Shown: positions 55,696 through 63,940 of the stretch, in pieces | Layout of the letters: each line of letters begins with the position of its first letter | Position numbering within the stretch: position 1 is the first letter of the stretch | DNA from: Selenomonas ruminantium AC2024 | Lineage (GTDB): Bacteria; Bacillota; Negativicutes; Selenomonadales; Selenomonadaceae | Length of the DNA stretch: 64,000 nucleotides | Reading direction: 5' to 3' | Assembly: GCF_000687995.1 (NCBI RefSeq) | Contig: NZ_JIAC01000001.1 | Coordinates: forward strand, 992,001 to 1,056,000 | Position numbers and translations under genes: made by a program | The notes under the pieces: generated by a model | Databases searched by the model: none | What the model saw: only the letters and a program-made list of their open reading frames with translations | Told to the model about the DNA's origin: nothing

Positions 55696-57066
55696 TTGTT
55701 GAAATCAGGAAAAGTCCGTCTGTTGACGGGAATGCTGGCCCTGGCTGCCGGCATGTTGCTGAACATGGGCGGTGCCAGCGCGGAAACCCAGACCGACAAT
55801 GTGCGGATAAATTTTGGCCATACGGTGGTCAATACGGAGAAGACGGCCCCGCCAAGTGAGGGTCAGACAGCTATGCAGATAAAAAATGTGCAATTAGTAT
55901 GGAAGGAAATTCCCAGTGCGGTACGCTATCAGGTGGTTATCCTGAAATCGGCGGAAGATACCCGGGAAAATATTGCCCTTACCTATAATCAGGTGTATAC
56001 CAACGGTCTCACGGTGGATTTATCATCCTTTGGCGCCGAGGCCGCAGGCTTTTACTGGAAAGTCTGCCCGCTGGATTACAACGGCAGGCCAGTGGGGAAT
56101 ATGCACTTTTCCAAGCCCAAACCCATCACGGCGGGTGGCAAGCTGAATGTGAATGCGCCTAAGCCGACTACTCAGTTTGAGCACATGGACTATATGCCCC
56201 TTTACCCGGTATTTTCCTGGATTCCTTATGGCAAGGCTAAGCAGCATGAGGTGCAGGTCTATCGGGTGACAGAGGCTGGAGAAAAACTTATCCGTACCCT
56301 GAACGGGGGCGAATATGATGTTTACGAGGATGGCGGCTACACCCTGCCGGGGAAATATTACTGGCGGGTGCGCTCCTTAAACAGCGACGGCAGTCCGTTA
56401 AGCGGCTGGTCGGAAAAAAGCTATTTCACGGTAGAAGGGGAAAAGCCTCCCTTTGCGGCACTTGGGGACAGCATTACCCACGGGGGCGGCGCCATGTCGG
56501 TATCCCCGGGCTATCTGCTCTATGACTGGGAATCCTACAGTCAGGTTCCAGTGAAGAACCTGGGCTTTAGCGGCAATACCACCGAGGCCATGCTGGAACG
56601 CTTCGAGCGGGATGTACTGCCGGCTTCGCCCAGAGTTTTGGTCGTAATGGGTGGCGTCAATGACTATCGCCTGGGCACCTTTGGCTCACAGACTGTAGCC
56701 AATCTGCAGGCCATCAAGGAAAAATGCGATGCCTATGGCATTATCGTGGTATTTTTGACGCCCACGCCTATCAATCCGACTATGATGGTGAGCCGGGCAC
56801 ATATTGACCAGCCGCCTTATGACTGGAAAAAACATCAGCAGTATGTCAATGACTGGGTAATGCGCCAGCAGTATCATGTGGATGTGGCCACGGCTCTGAC
56901 GGACAGCATGGGCAATCTGCGGTCAACTTATACCACCGACGGGCTGCACCCTGACTACTATGGCAAAAAATATATTGGAGAACAGGTGGGACGCTACTTG
57001 GCAATGAATTTTGGCTGGCTGACCAGTAAACTGACCAAAAAAGCTATTCCTACCTATAATAATTGA
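55696..57066 (+). CDS. Secreted SGNH/GDSL-family hydrolase
   Basis: 456 residues from TTG at 55696, 8 bases behind AGGAGG. The signal peptide is about residues 1-30, ending in GGASAE. A beta-rich region (about 45-250) resembles fibronectin-type modules (YYWRVRSLNSDGSPLSGWSE). The SGNH catalytic domain follows: block I ALGDSITHG (nucleophile Ser), block II LGFSGNTT, block III VMGGVNDYR, block V TTDGLHPDYYG (Asp/His). It is likely an esterase on an envelope or dietary polysaccharide; the exact substrate is unknown. Confidence 0.85.
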   Translation: MLKSGKVRLLTGMLALAAGMLLNMGGASAETQTDNVRINFGHTVVNTEKTAPPSEGQTAMQIKNVQLVWKEIPSAVRYQVVILKSAEDTRENIALTYNQVYTNGLTVDLSSFGAEAAGFYWKVCPLDYNGRPVGNMHFSKPKPITAGGKLNVNAPKPTTQFEHMDYMPLYPVFSWIPYGKAKQHEVQVYRVTEAGEKLIRTLNGGEYDVYEDGGYTLPGKYYWRVRSLNSDGSPLSGWSEKSYFTVEGEKPPFAALGDSITHGGGAMSVSPGYLLYDWESYSQVPVKNLGFSGNTTEAMLERFERDVLPASPRVLVVMGGVNDYRLGTFGSQTVANLQAIKEKCDAYGIIVVFLTPTPINPTMMVSRAHIDQPPYDWKKHQQYVNDWVMRQQYHVDVATALTDSMGNLRSTYTTDGLHPDYYGKKYIGEQVGRYLAMNFGWLTSKLTKKAIPTYNN

Positions 57067-57070
57067 CAAC

Positions 57071-57091
57071 AAGGCGCTTGGGCGCCTTTTG
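57071..57091 (+). terminator. Terminator of the SGNH hydrolase gene
   Basis: AAGGCGC/GCGCCTT stem (57071-57077 with 57082-57088), TTGG loop, T run. Confidence 0.8.
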
Positions 57092-57206
57092 TCGTATTTG
57101 GCATAATTTTTAATTGAATTTTAATGACTTTGTCAACAATTTTGCTTAAATTATGTAGTATAATATACGATATAAAAGTAGAAGCTTAATTCTGGGGAGG
57201 GTGGAT

Positions 57207-58253
57207 ATGATGAGAAGGATGTTGATGGGGGCCCTGCTTTGGGCTGTGTGCTGTCTGGTGGGGCTTCCGGCTATTGGTGCGGCTGCCCCGCAGATTATAA
57301 CGGCCAGCGGCGTGTACATCATGGGGGAAAATGATTCGCCGAAAATTGCCAAGGATGCAGCCCGACAGGAGGCTATGCGCTCCGCTACGGAAAAAGCAGG
57401 GGTATATGTGGAAAGCTACTCCCGCAGTCAAAATATGGAGCTTAGTGCGGATGATGTGAAGATTATATCCGGTGCCGTGCTGAAGGTCATGCAGGAAAAG
57501 GCAGAACCGACACTTACGGCAGGTGTATGGAAATACACCGTCACCCTTACCTGTGAAGTGGATACGGATAAGATTGACTTGAAAAATCTGCTGGAAAACC
57601 GCAACAAGCTGGAAAAGTTGCAGCAGGAGCGGGATGCACTCAAAAAGCAGAATGAGGAACTCTTAGAGAAATACAAGCAAGCCAAGGGTCAGGAAAAGAA
57701 GAAAATCGGCACGGAACTGGAAAACCAGTATTCGCTGCAGGATGTCTTTGACCGCTGTGCCCGTTACATTCAGCAGGGCGAACAGCGCCGGGCTATCGCA
57801 GAACTTGATAAGGTCATCGCCGACAGCAAGGTGACGGACAGTCCGCTAGCCTATGCTTATTACCTGCGGGGCCGCGCTTACTATGAGCGCAATCTGGACA
57901 ATCAGGCGCTGAATGATTTTTCCGCTGCAGAATCCACTCCTCACAATGATAAGATATATCCAGTCTGGCGGACTTACTACTATCAGGGACTTATCTATTC
58001 CGACCGGGAACAGTGGGAAATGGCTTATGGGAAACTGGCCCGGGCTTGGGATGCTTCGGGACATCAGGACCGTGATATCGAGGCGGCTATGCTGCGCGCT
58101 AAGCGCCATGCTTATCCACCTGCCGCTGAGGAACCGCGGAAAAAGCAGACACCGCAGCGGAACAGCCGCGAATTTGACTGGGAAAAGGTGGTTTCGGATG
58201 TGTTAATCAGCATTCTCAAGGACCAGGCGGCAAAACAGAGCATATATAGCTAA
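57207..58253 (+). CDS. Secreted protein with coiled coil and TPR-like repeats
   Basis: 348 residues from the ATG at 57207, 6 bases behind GGGGAGG (57210 is also possible). The signal peptide is about 1-27 (cleavage near GAAAP). The domain at about 28-120 resembles LPP20/FlgT-N type domains, with DSPKIAKDAARQEAMRSATEKAGVYVES typical of that fold. A short coiled coil follows (about 125-165), then TPR-like helices (about 175-285). Function is unknown. It is located between an envelope hydrolase and an HD-GYP protein, but with terminators on both sides. Confidence 0.72.
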   Translation: MMRRMLMGALLWAVCCLVGLPAIGAAAPQIITASGVYIMGENDSPKIAKDAARQEAMRSATEKAGVYVESYSRSQNMELSADDVKIISGAVLKVMQEKAEPTLTAGVWKYTVTLTCEVDTDKIDLKNLLENRNKLEKLQQERDALKKQNEELLEKYKQAKGQEKKKIGTELENQYSLQDVFDRCARYIQQGEQRRAIAELDKVIADSKVTDSPLAYAYYLRGRAYYERNLDNQALNDFSAAESTPHNDKIYPVWRTYYYQGLIYSDREQWEMAYGKLARAWDASGHQDRDIEAAMLRAKRHAYPPAAEEPRKKQTPQRNSREFDWEKVVSDVLISILKDQAAKQSIYS

Positions 58254-58280
58254 AATTTTCATGTCGGATGCTTGATTTTT

Positions 58281-58318
58281 TCTGCAAAATAGGGCAAAAT
58301 GAATTGCAGAGTTTTTTT
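58281..58318 (+). terminator. Weak terminator after the TPR protein gene
   Basis: TCTGCAA (58281-58287) with TTGCAGA (58304-58310), 16-base loop, then TTTTTTT. Confidence 0.6.
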
Positions 58319-58344
58319 CTAGTCAAGCAAGGACGATCGAATAC

Positions 58345-59385
58345 ATGCAAATTTCCCAAATGATGCAGACTTCCGTGCTGGTGGTTGACGGTATTGACAG
58401 CGACCGCATGAGACTTCAGCAGATGCTTGAACCCCGTGTGCAGTTTGACGGGGTTAAGACCGGTGGCGAAGCTTTAACGTACATTAAAAGGAATAACGTT
58501 GATTTGCTGCTGTTGTCGGTCAAGCTCCCCGATATGGACGGTTTTGAGCTTCTGCGTACGTTGCGTGCGGATTCTCGGTTTGAAGACCTGCCCGTCATTA
58601 TGCTGAGCAGTGACCAGACACAGAAGGCAGAGGCTGCGGTGGTTATGGCAGGCGGTACTGATATTATCCGCAAGCCGTTTATCCCCATCATCGTAGTCAA
58701 AAAGGTGGAACAGGTACTGGAGATGGAGTACCTGCACCGCAAATTAAAAGAAGAGGTTCATCGTCAGACCAAGCTGGCAGAAGACCGGCTGGCGGCCAGT
58801 GAACGGCTCTTTGAAGAGACGGTTATGGCACTGGCAAAGACCATCGATGCCAAGGACGCCTATACCCGCGGTCATTCCCAGCGTGTGGCCCGCTATGCTC
58901 GTCATATTGCTCATAAATTGGGTTGGCTCGAGGAAGAGCAGCGCAAGATATACTTTATGGGGCTGCTCCATGATATTGGCAAAATCGGTGTGCCGGAAGC
59001 CATCATCAACAAGACCACACGTCTTACGGATTATGAATATGGACAGATTAAGCAGCATACGGTTATCGGCTCCGAGATTCTGGATTTGGTAGCCGAGTTC
59101 CCGGAGCTTTCCGTGGGCGCCCGTTCCCATCATGAGCGTTATGATGGCAAGGGTTATCCGGACGGTTTTGCCGGTAGTCAGATTCCGGTTTATGCCCGGG
59201 TGATTGCTGTGGCGGATGCTTATGATGCCATGACATCCCGGCGCAGTTACCGCGATGTGCTGCCTCAGAATGTGGTGCGCAGTGAAATTGCCAAGGGCCG
59301 TGGTACTCAGTTTGACCCGCAGTTTGCGGATGTCATGCTGCAGATTATCGACAGCGATACGGACTATCAGCTGTGTGAGCATTGA
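58345..59385 (+). CDS. HD-GYP phosphodiesterase with a degenerate receiver domain
   Basis: 346 residues. The HD-GYP domain (about 150-335) has the metal-binding H209-D210 in LLHDIGKIG and the full HHERYDGKGYP (262-272), so it probably hydrolyses cyclic di-GMP. The N-terminal domain (about 8-125) has a receiver fold (LPVIMLSS, IRKPF), but the phosphoacceptor position is Ser58 (LLLLSVKLPDMDGF, where Asp is expected) and the acidic pocket keeps fewer residues (VVDGIDSD). So it is unlikely to be phosphorylated in the usual way. No histidine kinase is adjacent. AAGGA precedes the ATG. Confidence 0.9.
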   Translation: MQISQMMQTSVLVVDGIDSDRMRLQQMLEPRVQFDGVKTGGEALTYIKRNNVDLLLLSVKLPDMDGFELLRTLRADSRFEDLPVIMLSSDQTQKAEAAVVMAGGTDIIRKPFIPIIVVKKVEQVLEMEYLHRKLKEEVHRQTKLAEDRLAASERLFEETVMALAKTIDAKDAYTRGHSQRVARYARHIAHKLGWLEEEQRKIYFMGLLHDIGKIGVPEAIINKTTRLTDYEYGQIKQHTVIGSEILDLVAEFPELSVGARSHHERYDGKGYPDGFAGSQIPVYARVIAVADAYDAMTSRRSYRDVLPQNVVRSEIAKGRGTQFDPQFADVMLQIIDSDTDYQLCEH

Positions 59386-59396
59386 TTGCTGTATAT

Positions 59397-59433
59397 AAAA
59401 TCCTCGCAGGAACTTATACCTGTGGGGATTTTT
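59397..59433 (+). terminator. Terminator of the HD-GYP gene
   Basis: About 13-bp stem (59397-59410 with 59419-59432), 8-base loop, T run. Confidence 0.82.
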
Positions 59434-59507
59434 ATATTTTTAGAAGGAATCTGGGCGGAAGTGTGGAATAATAACTAAGAGTCAAATTTAGAAGGGGTGT
59501 TTCTTTT

Positions 59508-60080
59508 ATGAATCGATTGGCAAAGTTTTTGGCATGTGCATTGTTGGCATCTTCCGTAGTAGCTGGTTCTGCAGCTTCTGCCAGTGCTATGAATATTACC
59601 GGTGTAAGCCAGGCAATGACCATTGCCAATAAAACGGTTACGGCCAGTGATGAGAATGGGCAAAAGATTAAGTTCGTGTCGGATGGCAAGGTTCTGCGCC
59701 TGATGAGTGCAGATGGCACGAAGGATTTCCTGTCCTTCAGCAGCTTCGATGGCATTTACAGCGGTGTGGACTACAGCGTAAGAGCCGTGGAAACTGCAGA
59801 TCCGGCTATGCGTATTTTTGAAATCGCTGCTACCCGTGAGGGTAAGAACTGCGGCTACTGGCTCGTGGGAAATCATATTGGCGGTGCCTGGACCACGTAT
59901 GTGTCCTGGAACAGCTTTGCCAATCTGGGATTCCGTACCGATAGATGGCATGAACTGAAGGCGACCATTGAGAACCAGCAGCTCATTATTACGAGCTATA
60001 CTGCCCGTGGAAATATGGACTGGCGGGCACAGGTTTTCTGGAATGCACAGGACGGCTGGTTCGGTCTGAAAAGATTTTGA
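59508..60080 (+). CDS. Secreted protein, function unknown
   Basis: 190 residues, not recognised. A clear signal peptide (about 1-27, ending SASA). The mature part is probably beta-rich, with several aromatic residues near the end (GGAWTTYVSWNSF, DWRAQVFWNAQDGWFGL), as in surface or carbohydrate-binding proteins, but I cannot assign a family. A purine-rich GAAGGGG lies 11 bases before the ATG. It is a single gene directly before the tRNA-Thr promoter. Confidence 0.75.
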   Translation: MNRLAKFLACALLASSVVAGSAASASAMNITGVSQAMTIANKTVTASDENGQKIKFVSDGKVLRLMSADGTKDFLSFSSFDGIYSGVDYSVRAVETADPAMRIFEIAATREGKNCGYWLVGNHIGGAWTTYVSWNSFANLGFRTDRWHELKATIENQQLIITSYTARGNMDWRAQVFWNAQDGWFGLKRF

Positions 60081-60090
60081 AAAAAAGATA

Positions 60091-60120
60091 TTGACATAAG
60101 TGGCCACTTTCGCTTATAAT
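60091..60120 (+). promoter_or_regulatory. Promoter of the tRNA-Thr pair
   Basis: TTGACA (60091-60096), 18-base spacer, TATAAT (60115-60120). Confidence 0.85.
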
Positions 60121-60153
60121 ATAGTCTGTCAGTCACGGAAAGTGGCAGATGTT

Positions 60154-60229
60154 GCTGATTTAGCTCAGTTGGTAGAGCAGCTCATTCGTAATGAGCAGGT
60201 CGTAGGTTCGAATCCTATAATCAGCTCCA
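60154..60229 (+). tRNA. tRNA-Thr (CGT), copy 1
   Basis: 76 nt. Acceptor GCTGATT with AATCAGC, anticodon CGT in the loop TTCGTAA, T loop TTCGAAT, CCA encoded (60227-60229). Confidence 0.95.
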
Positions 60230-60237
60230 TAAATATT

Positions 60238-60313
60238 GCTGATTTAGCTCAGTTGGTAGAGCAGCTCATTCGTAATGAGCAGGTCGTAGGTTCAAGTCCT
60301 ATAATCAGCTCCA
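60238..60313 (+). tRNA. tRNA-Thr (CGT), copy 2
   Basis: 76 nt, the same as copy 1 except for two changes in the T loop (TTCAAGT for TTCGAAT). Both fit the normal TTCRANY loop. CCA is encoded. Confidence 0.95.
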
Positions 60314-60324
60314 TTGAGGATTAC

Positions 60325-60349
60325 GGCTCCGCATTTGCGGAGCCTTTTT
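60325..60349 (+). terminator. Terminator of the tRNA-Thr pair
   Basis: GGCTCCGC (60325-60332) with GCGGAGCC (60337-60344), loop ATTT, TTTTT. Confidence 0.88.
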
Positions 60350-60402
60350 GTTGTGCAAATTGCAGTTTGTCAATGCGTTATTAAATACAACCTGTTACAA
60401 CT

Positions 60403-60608
60403 CAGTGGGGCGGAGGTGGGAATACTTTTGCGCCGCTCGCTAAAATGACCCGCCAGCATAAATAGCGCTTTCTAGTTACCAGCGCCGGGCAGGCCGGCGG
60501 CGCGTATGTTCAACTCAATATCCAGTAACTAATGTTTGCGGGCCATCCCTCACTGCGTTCGGGCAGTCGCTCGTTTGCGCAAAAGCATCCCCACCTCCGC
60601 CCTAAGTG
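60403..60608 (-). repeat. Structured repeat element, copy E1
   Basis: About 206 bases with outer arms 60403-60433 and 60577-60608 that pair with each other. Inside are three blocks shared with E2 in opposite orientation: 60547-60572 (GAGCGACTGCCyGAACGCAG on this strand), 60472-60504 (GCCTGCCCGGCGC with GGTAACT) and 60438-60450 (GGTCATTTTAGCG). The outer arm sequence is not shared with E2. The two arm mismatches are A-C on the + strand but G-U on the minus strand. No reading frame. Confidence 0.65.
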
Positions 60609-60710
60609 ATGTTCGTATAAGATGGCATTTTCACGGTGACAAGCAGCAAGCACATCAATGTTCTTGTAACGGGAGCAACGAGTTCTTGCCGATTGCATAA
60701 TCCGCAGTTT

Positions 60711-60904
60711 GGGGCGGGCGGGGAGTGATTTTTCTGTCAGGAGCGACTGCCTGAACGCAGTGAAGGCCGGCCCCTGTAGGAAGCAACTAAGCAAATACGC
60801 TGAAAGCAGCGCCGTTGGCCTGCCCGGCGCGGGTAACTGGACATTGCTATTTTCCGAGGGGGTCGTTTAGCGGAAAACAGAAAAATCACTTCTCGTTCGT
60901 CCCA
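60711..60904 (+). repeat. Structured repeat element, copy E2
   Basis: About 194 bases with outer arms 60711-60737 and 60877-60904. All 27 arm positions can pair on the + strand: 22 Watson-Crick and 5 G-U. The shared blocks lie at 60741-60766, 60808-60840 and 60861-60872. Internal stems ACTGC/GCAGT and GCGCCG/CGGCGC occur as in E1. The 102 bases between E1 and E2 (60609-60710) show nothing recognisable. Confidence 0.65.
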
Positions 60905-60955
60905 GATAACGTATGAACGGGATAACTTTAGCACGAGTTAACTGGTAATCTGGAA

Positions 60956-60999
60956 TAAAAAGGAGCTGCGGCAAATGCTTTTGCATTTGTTGCAGCTCC
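60956..60999 (-). terminator. Terminator of the tRNA-Ser pair
   Basis: On the minus strand: GGAGCTGC...CAAATGC pairs with GCATTTG...GCAGCTCC (60962-60999) with an internal loop, followed by TTTTT. Confidence 0.88.
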
Positions 61000-61010
61000 G
61001 TATTTTCTAG

Positions 61011-61101
61011 TGGCGGAGTGGAGAGGATTCGAACCTCCGCACCGGTTACCCAGCCTAACGATTTAGCAAACCGTCCTCTTCAGCCTCTTGAGTACCACTC
61101 C
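61011..61101 (-). tRNA. tRNA-Ser (GCT)
   Basis: 91 nt on the minus strand. Acceptor GGAGTGG with CCACTCC, anticodon GCT, long variable arm, T arm with GGTTCGAATCC, CCA encoded (61011-61013). Confidence 0.95.
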
Positions 61102-61111
61102 ATTATTTATA

Positions 61112-61200
61112 TGGCGGAGAGGGTGGGATTCGAACCCACGCACCCTTTCGAGCCTACCGGTTTTCAAGACCGGACTCTTCAACCACTTGAGTACCTCTCC
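61112..61200 (-). tRNA. tRNA-Ser (TGA)
   Basis: 89 nt on the minus strand. Acceptor GGAGAGG with CCTCTCC, anticodon TGA in loop CTTGAAA, long variable arm, CCA encoded. It lies 10 bases upstream of tRNA-Ser(GCT) in the same transcript. Confidence 0.95.
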
Positions 61201-61216
61201 ATTAGTCAACAGAATT

Positions 61217-61246
61217 ATTATAGCAGGTGGCCCCTAAACTTGTCAA
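61217..61246 (-). promoter_or_regulatory. Promoter of the tRNA-Ser pair
   Basis: On the minus strand: TTGACA (61241-61246), 18-base spacer, TATAAT (61217-61222). Confidence 0.88.
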
Positions 61247-61336
61247 ATGACGGTGATTGCGCTATACTATCATACGTTGCTACTTTGTTTCGTTACATAT
61301 TAAAGATAGAATTTGCAAGTTCAGGAGTTGAGGGCG

Positions 61337-62116
61337 TTGAAAATTGCCTTTTTTGATTCCGGCATGGGAGGCCTTTCGGTACTGCATCATGCTATGAAGG
61401 TTCTGCCCCATGAGGAGTTTATATTCTATGCCGATGAGGATAATGTTCCTTACGGCACCAAGAGCACGGAGGATGTGCAAAGATTTGTGGGCGAGGCCTT
61501 TGACTTCTTATTGAAACAGGATGTAAAGGCCATTGTGGTGGCCTGCAATACGGCAACCTCGGTGGCGGTGGCGGAGATGCGCCGCCGTTATGATTTGCCC
61601 ATTATCGGCATGGAGCCGGCGGCCAAGAAGGCGCTGGATATGGACGGCACGAAACGCGTGCTGGTGACGGCTACGCCCATTACCGTAAAGGGGCGCAAGA
61701 TGGAACTTTTGATTGAAAAAGTGGATAAGGACCATCTGGTGGATAGACTGGCTTTGCCGGAGCTGGTGACATTTGCAGAACGCCAGGAGTTCAACTCGCC
61801 GGCGGTGACGGATTACCTGCGGGGGGAGCTTGCGCAATTTGACTTGTCAAAATACTCCTCGCTGGTATTGGGCTGCACGCACTTCAACTATTTTAAGGAC
61901 ACCTTACGGGAACTTTTGCCGGACAATGTGCAGTTTGTGGACGGCAATGAGGGCACGGTGCGGGAACTTATCCGCCGCCTCAAGGAGCGCAATCAGCTGG
62001 AGCACAATCCCCAGACGGTCACGTACTTTTACTCCGGCCGTCAGGTCACGGATGTCGTGGAATTGGAACGGCTGGAAAACTGCCTTTCCCGGCTGGAGAA
62101 GATGTATCGGATTTAA
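61337..62116 (+). CDS. murI: Glutamate racemase MurI
   Basis: 259 residues from TTG at 61337, 9 bases behind AGGAG; an upstream reading from 61313 includes that site and is rejected. It makes D-glutamate for MurD. FFDSGMGGLSVL at the N-terminus holds the first Asp/Ser pair, and the two catalytic cysteines are in VVACNTATS and LGCTHFNYF. With rph downstream, it recalls the racE-rph neighbourhood of other Firmicutes. Confidence 0.94.
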   Translation: MKIAFFDSGMGGLSVLHHAMKVLPHEEFIFYADEDNVPYGTKSTEDVQRFVGEAFDFLLKQDVKAIVVACNTATSVAVAEMRRRYDLPIIGMEPAAKKALDMDGTKRVLVTATPITVKGRKMELLIEKVDKDHLVDRLALPELVTFAERQEFNSPAVTDYLRGELAQFDLSKYSSLVLGCTHFNYFKDTLRELLPDNVQFVDGNEGTVRELIRRLKERNQLEHNPQTVTYFYSGRQVTDVVELERLENCLSRLEKMYRI

Positions 62117-62192
62117 GGCATTCATAACTTGACTTTACGGTGTTTTTGTTCTAGTCTATACATTGTGCGTAAAGTGTTAAGGAGGAATTCTT

Positions 62193-62636
62193 GTGCCAGT
62201 AAATATCGAACATCATGTAAACTTCTACGACACGGACGCCATGGCGGTGGTTCATCACGCCAACTACATCCGTTGGTTTGAAATCGGCCGGGTGGCGTAC
62301 CTGCGCGAGATTGGCATTACGTTGACGGAAATGATGGATGACGGCTATGTGTTCCCCATTACGGACATCAGCGCCAAATACGTTTCTCCGGGTAAGTTTG
62401 ATGATAACCTCATCATTGAAACCACGGCTACGGCTCTTACCAAGGTCAAGATGTGTTTCAAATACCGCATCTTGCGGAAGGAGACCGGGGAAGTGCTGGT
62501 GACGGGCAAATCCCAGAACGTCTACACCAGCAAGGAGACGGGCCATATCACCCGTCTGCCGGAAAAGTATCTTACGCGTCTGCAGGCTGCTATGGAAAAA
62601 GAAAAGGCAGTGGCAGAGGCGCAAAATAAAGAATAA
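62193..62636 (+). CDS. Acyl-CoA thioesterase (4HBT, YbgC/FadM-like)
   Basis: 147 residues, GTG start behind AAGGAGG. A single hotdog-fold 4HBT domain with FYDTDAMAVVHHANYIRWFE at about 11-30, where the Asp is the likely catalytic residue. The family hydrolyses short to long acyl-CoA or acyl-ACP thioesters; the chain length cannot be read. TTGACT at 62129 with a poor -10 may be its promoter. Confidence 0.85.
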   Translation: MPVNIEHHVNFYDTDAMAVVHHANYIRWFEIGRVAYLREIGITLTEMMDDGYVFPITDISAKYVSPGKFDDNLIIETTATALTKVKMCFKYRILRKETGEVLVTGKSQNVYTSKETGHITRLPEKYLTRLQAAMEKEKAVAEAQNKE

Positions 62637-62662
62637 GCAGGGAATTCTAGGGAGGAATTATC

Positions 62663-63214
62663 GTGAGTTTTTTGACCATAGTGTTACTCGTCATCCTGAT
62701 TGTTATCTGCGTGACGAAACTCGTTTTGGCCTATCTGGGCTGGGAGGACATCCGCGTGGATACGAGCAGCCCGGTAGAACTTTTGAGCAAGGACGAAAAC
62801 AGTCTTGTTCTGTCCAAGAAGCTGCACTTCTATAATGAAGGCAAGCAGTGCGCAACCATCATGGATGCTATCTGCCGCAGCCAGTTGCCCTACGAGCAGT
62901 ATGACGGCATTGAAGTGCGTGCCAAGGCGGAGCGCGAGGGCGAAGTTCGTGAGGACGATTACTTCGAGGCCGTTATCATCCAGAAGAAGGGCGACAAGGC
63001 TGGCGAAGACAGCCTGAACGTCTTTGCCAAAATCAAGCTGACCCCGCGCAAGGGCATGAGCCTTGATGAAGCACTGTCTCATATGGTTGACCTGCCTGTG
63101 GACTTCATCTGGCAGGAAACGGGCCGCGCTGTTCAGCATTACAACAAGCTGCGCATCGAAATCACGGCGGAAGAAATTGCAAAACTGGCTGGCGTACAGC
63201 TGGTGAAGGACTAA
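62663..63214 (+). CDS. Membrane-anchored protein, function unknown
   Basis: 183 residues, GTG start behind GGGAGG. One N-terminal span (about 2-24) is followed by a soluble domain, with no family recognised. The region around 60-110 holds CATIMDAICRSQLPYEQYDGIEVRAKAE and looks alpha/beta. It has close spacing on both sides (26 bases after the thioesterase, 12 before the CofE-like gene), so it probably belongs to that operon. Confidence 0.75.
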   Translation: MSFLTIVLLVILIVICVTKLVLAYLGWEDIRVDTSSPVELLSKDENSLVLSKKLHFYNEGKQCATIMDAICRSQLPYEQYDGIEVRAKAEREGEVREDDYFEAVIIQKKGDKAGEDSLNVFAKIKLTPRKGMSLDEALSHMVDLPVDFIWQETGRAVQHYNKLRIEITAEEIAKLAGVQLVKD

Positions 63215-63226
63215 GGAGGCACTGAA

Positions 63227-63886
63227 ATGGCTGACGAAATGAAACTTATCCCGGTGCCTACGCGCATCCTGACGGAAAAAGATGATATTGTGGATGCCAT
63301 CGAGCATTACACGAAAGATAAAATCGGTGAAAATGACCTGCTCTGCTGCGCTGAATCTGTAGTAGCCATCACCCAGGGCCGCTTCGTGCGTCCTGAGGAC
63401 CTCAAAATCTCCGGTCTGGCTAAATTCTGCTGCCGCTTCATTCCGGACTACGGTTCTCTTGCTTCGCCGCATGGCATGCAGTCCCTGATGGATGTAGAAG
63501 GCAAATGGCGGGTAGCCTTTGCTCTGTTCGCTGGCTTTGTGGCCAAAATCTTTGGCAAGAGCGGTATGTTCTACGTTTGGGGCGGCAAGGAAACGGCCAT
63601 GATTGACGATGTTACGGGCACCATGCCTCCGTTTGATAAGTGCATCGTTTACGGGCCGGGCGAACCGTATGAAGTCGTAAAGCGCATCAAGGAACGCCTG
63701 GGCTGCTTTGGTGCTATGATTGCTGACGTTAATGACCTCAAGCGCAGCCGCGTGGTGGGCATTACCGAAGGTACGGACGGCGAGATTGCCCGCAATCTGC
63801 TCATTGATAATCCGTTCGGCAACGCTTCCCAGAAGACGCCAATCTGCATTATTAAGAATTACAAGCAGTATCAGGAAAGCAAATAA
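63227..63886 (+). CDS. Coenzyme F420-0:L-glutamate ligase-like protein (CofE family)
   Basis: 219 residues, about the length of archaeal CofE. N-terminal [22 protein letters not shown], central [18 protein letters not shown] and later [32 protein letters not shown] are the pattern of this family. CofE adds glutamate to F420-0, but Negativicutes are not known to make F420 and no other cof gene is seen here, so the true substrate is uncertain. GGAGG precedes the ATG. Confidence 0.7.
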   Translation: MADEMKLIPVPTRILTEKDDIVDAIEHYTKDKIGENDLLCCAESVVAITQGRFVRPEDLKISGLAKFCCRFIPDYGSLASPHGMQSLMDVEGKWRVAFALFAGFVAKIFGKSGMFYVWGGKETAMIDDVTGTMPPFDKCIVYGPGEPYEVVKRIKERLGCFGAMIADVNDLKRSRVVGITEGTDGEIARNLLIDNPFGNASQKTPICIIKNYKQYQESK

Positions 63887-63899
63887 AGTGATTGTAAGG

Positions 63900-63928
63900 A
63901 GAGCTGTGCTAGTTCACGGCTCTTTTTT
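63900..63928 (+). terminator. Terminator before rph
   Basis: AGAGCTGTG (63900-63908) with CACGGCTCT (63915-63923), one wobble, loop CTAGTT, T run. Only 13 bases separate it from the next start codon. Confidence 0.8.
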
Positions 63929-63940
63929 AGGAGTGATGAT

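Noticed and set aside
60510-60934. Small minus-strand open frames inside E1/E2
   Set aside because: They fall in the paired arms and shared blocks of a structured repeat and have no ribosome sites.
34636-61857. TTGAC-GTCAA palindromes (for example 34636, 35208, 37318, 51499, 61849) as a shared operator
   Set aside because: Several lie inside coding sequence of unrelated genes, so most are probably chance; only the one at the ROK promoter was kept.
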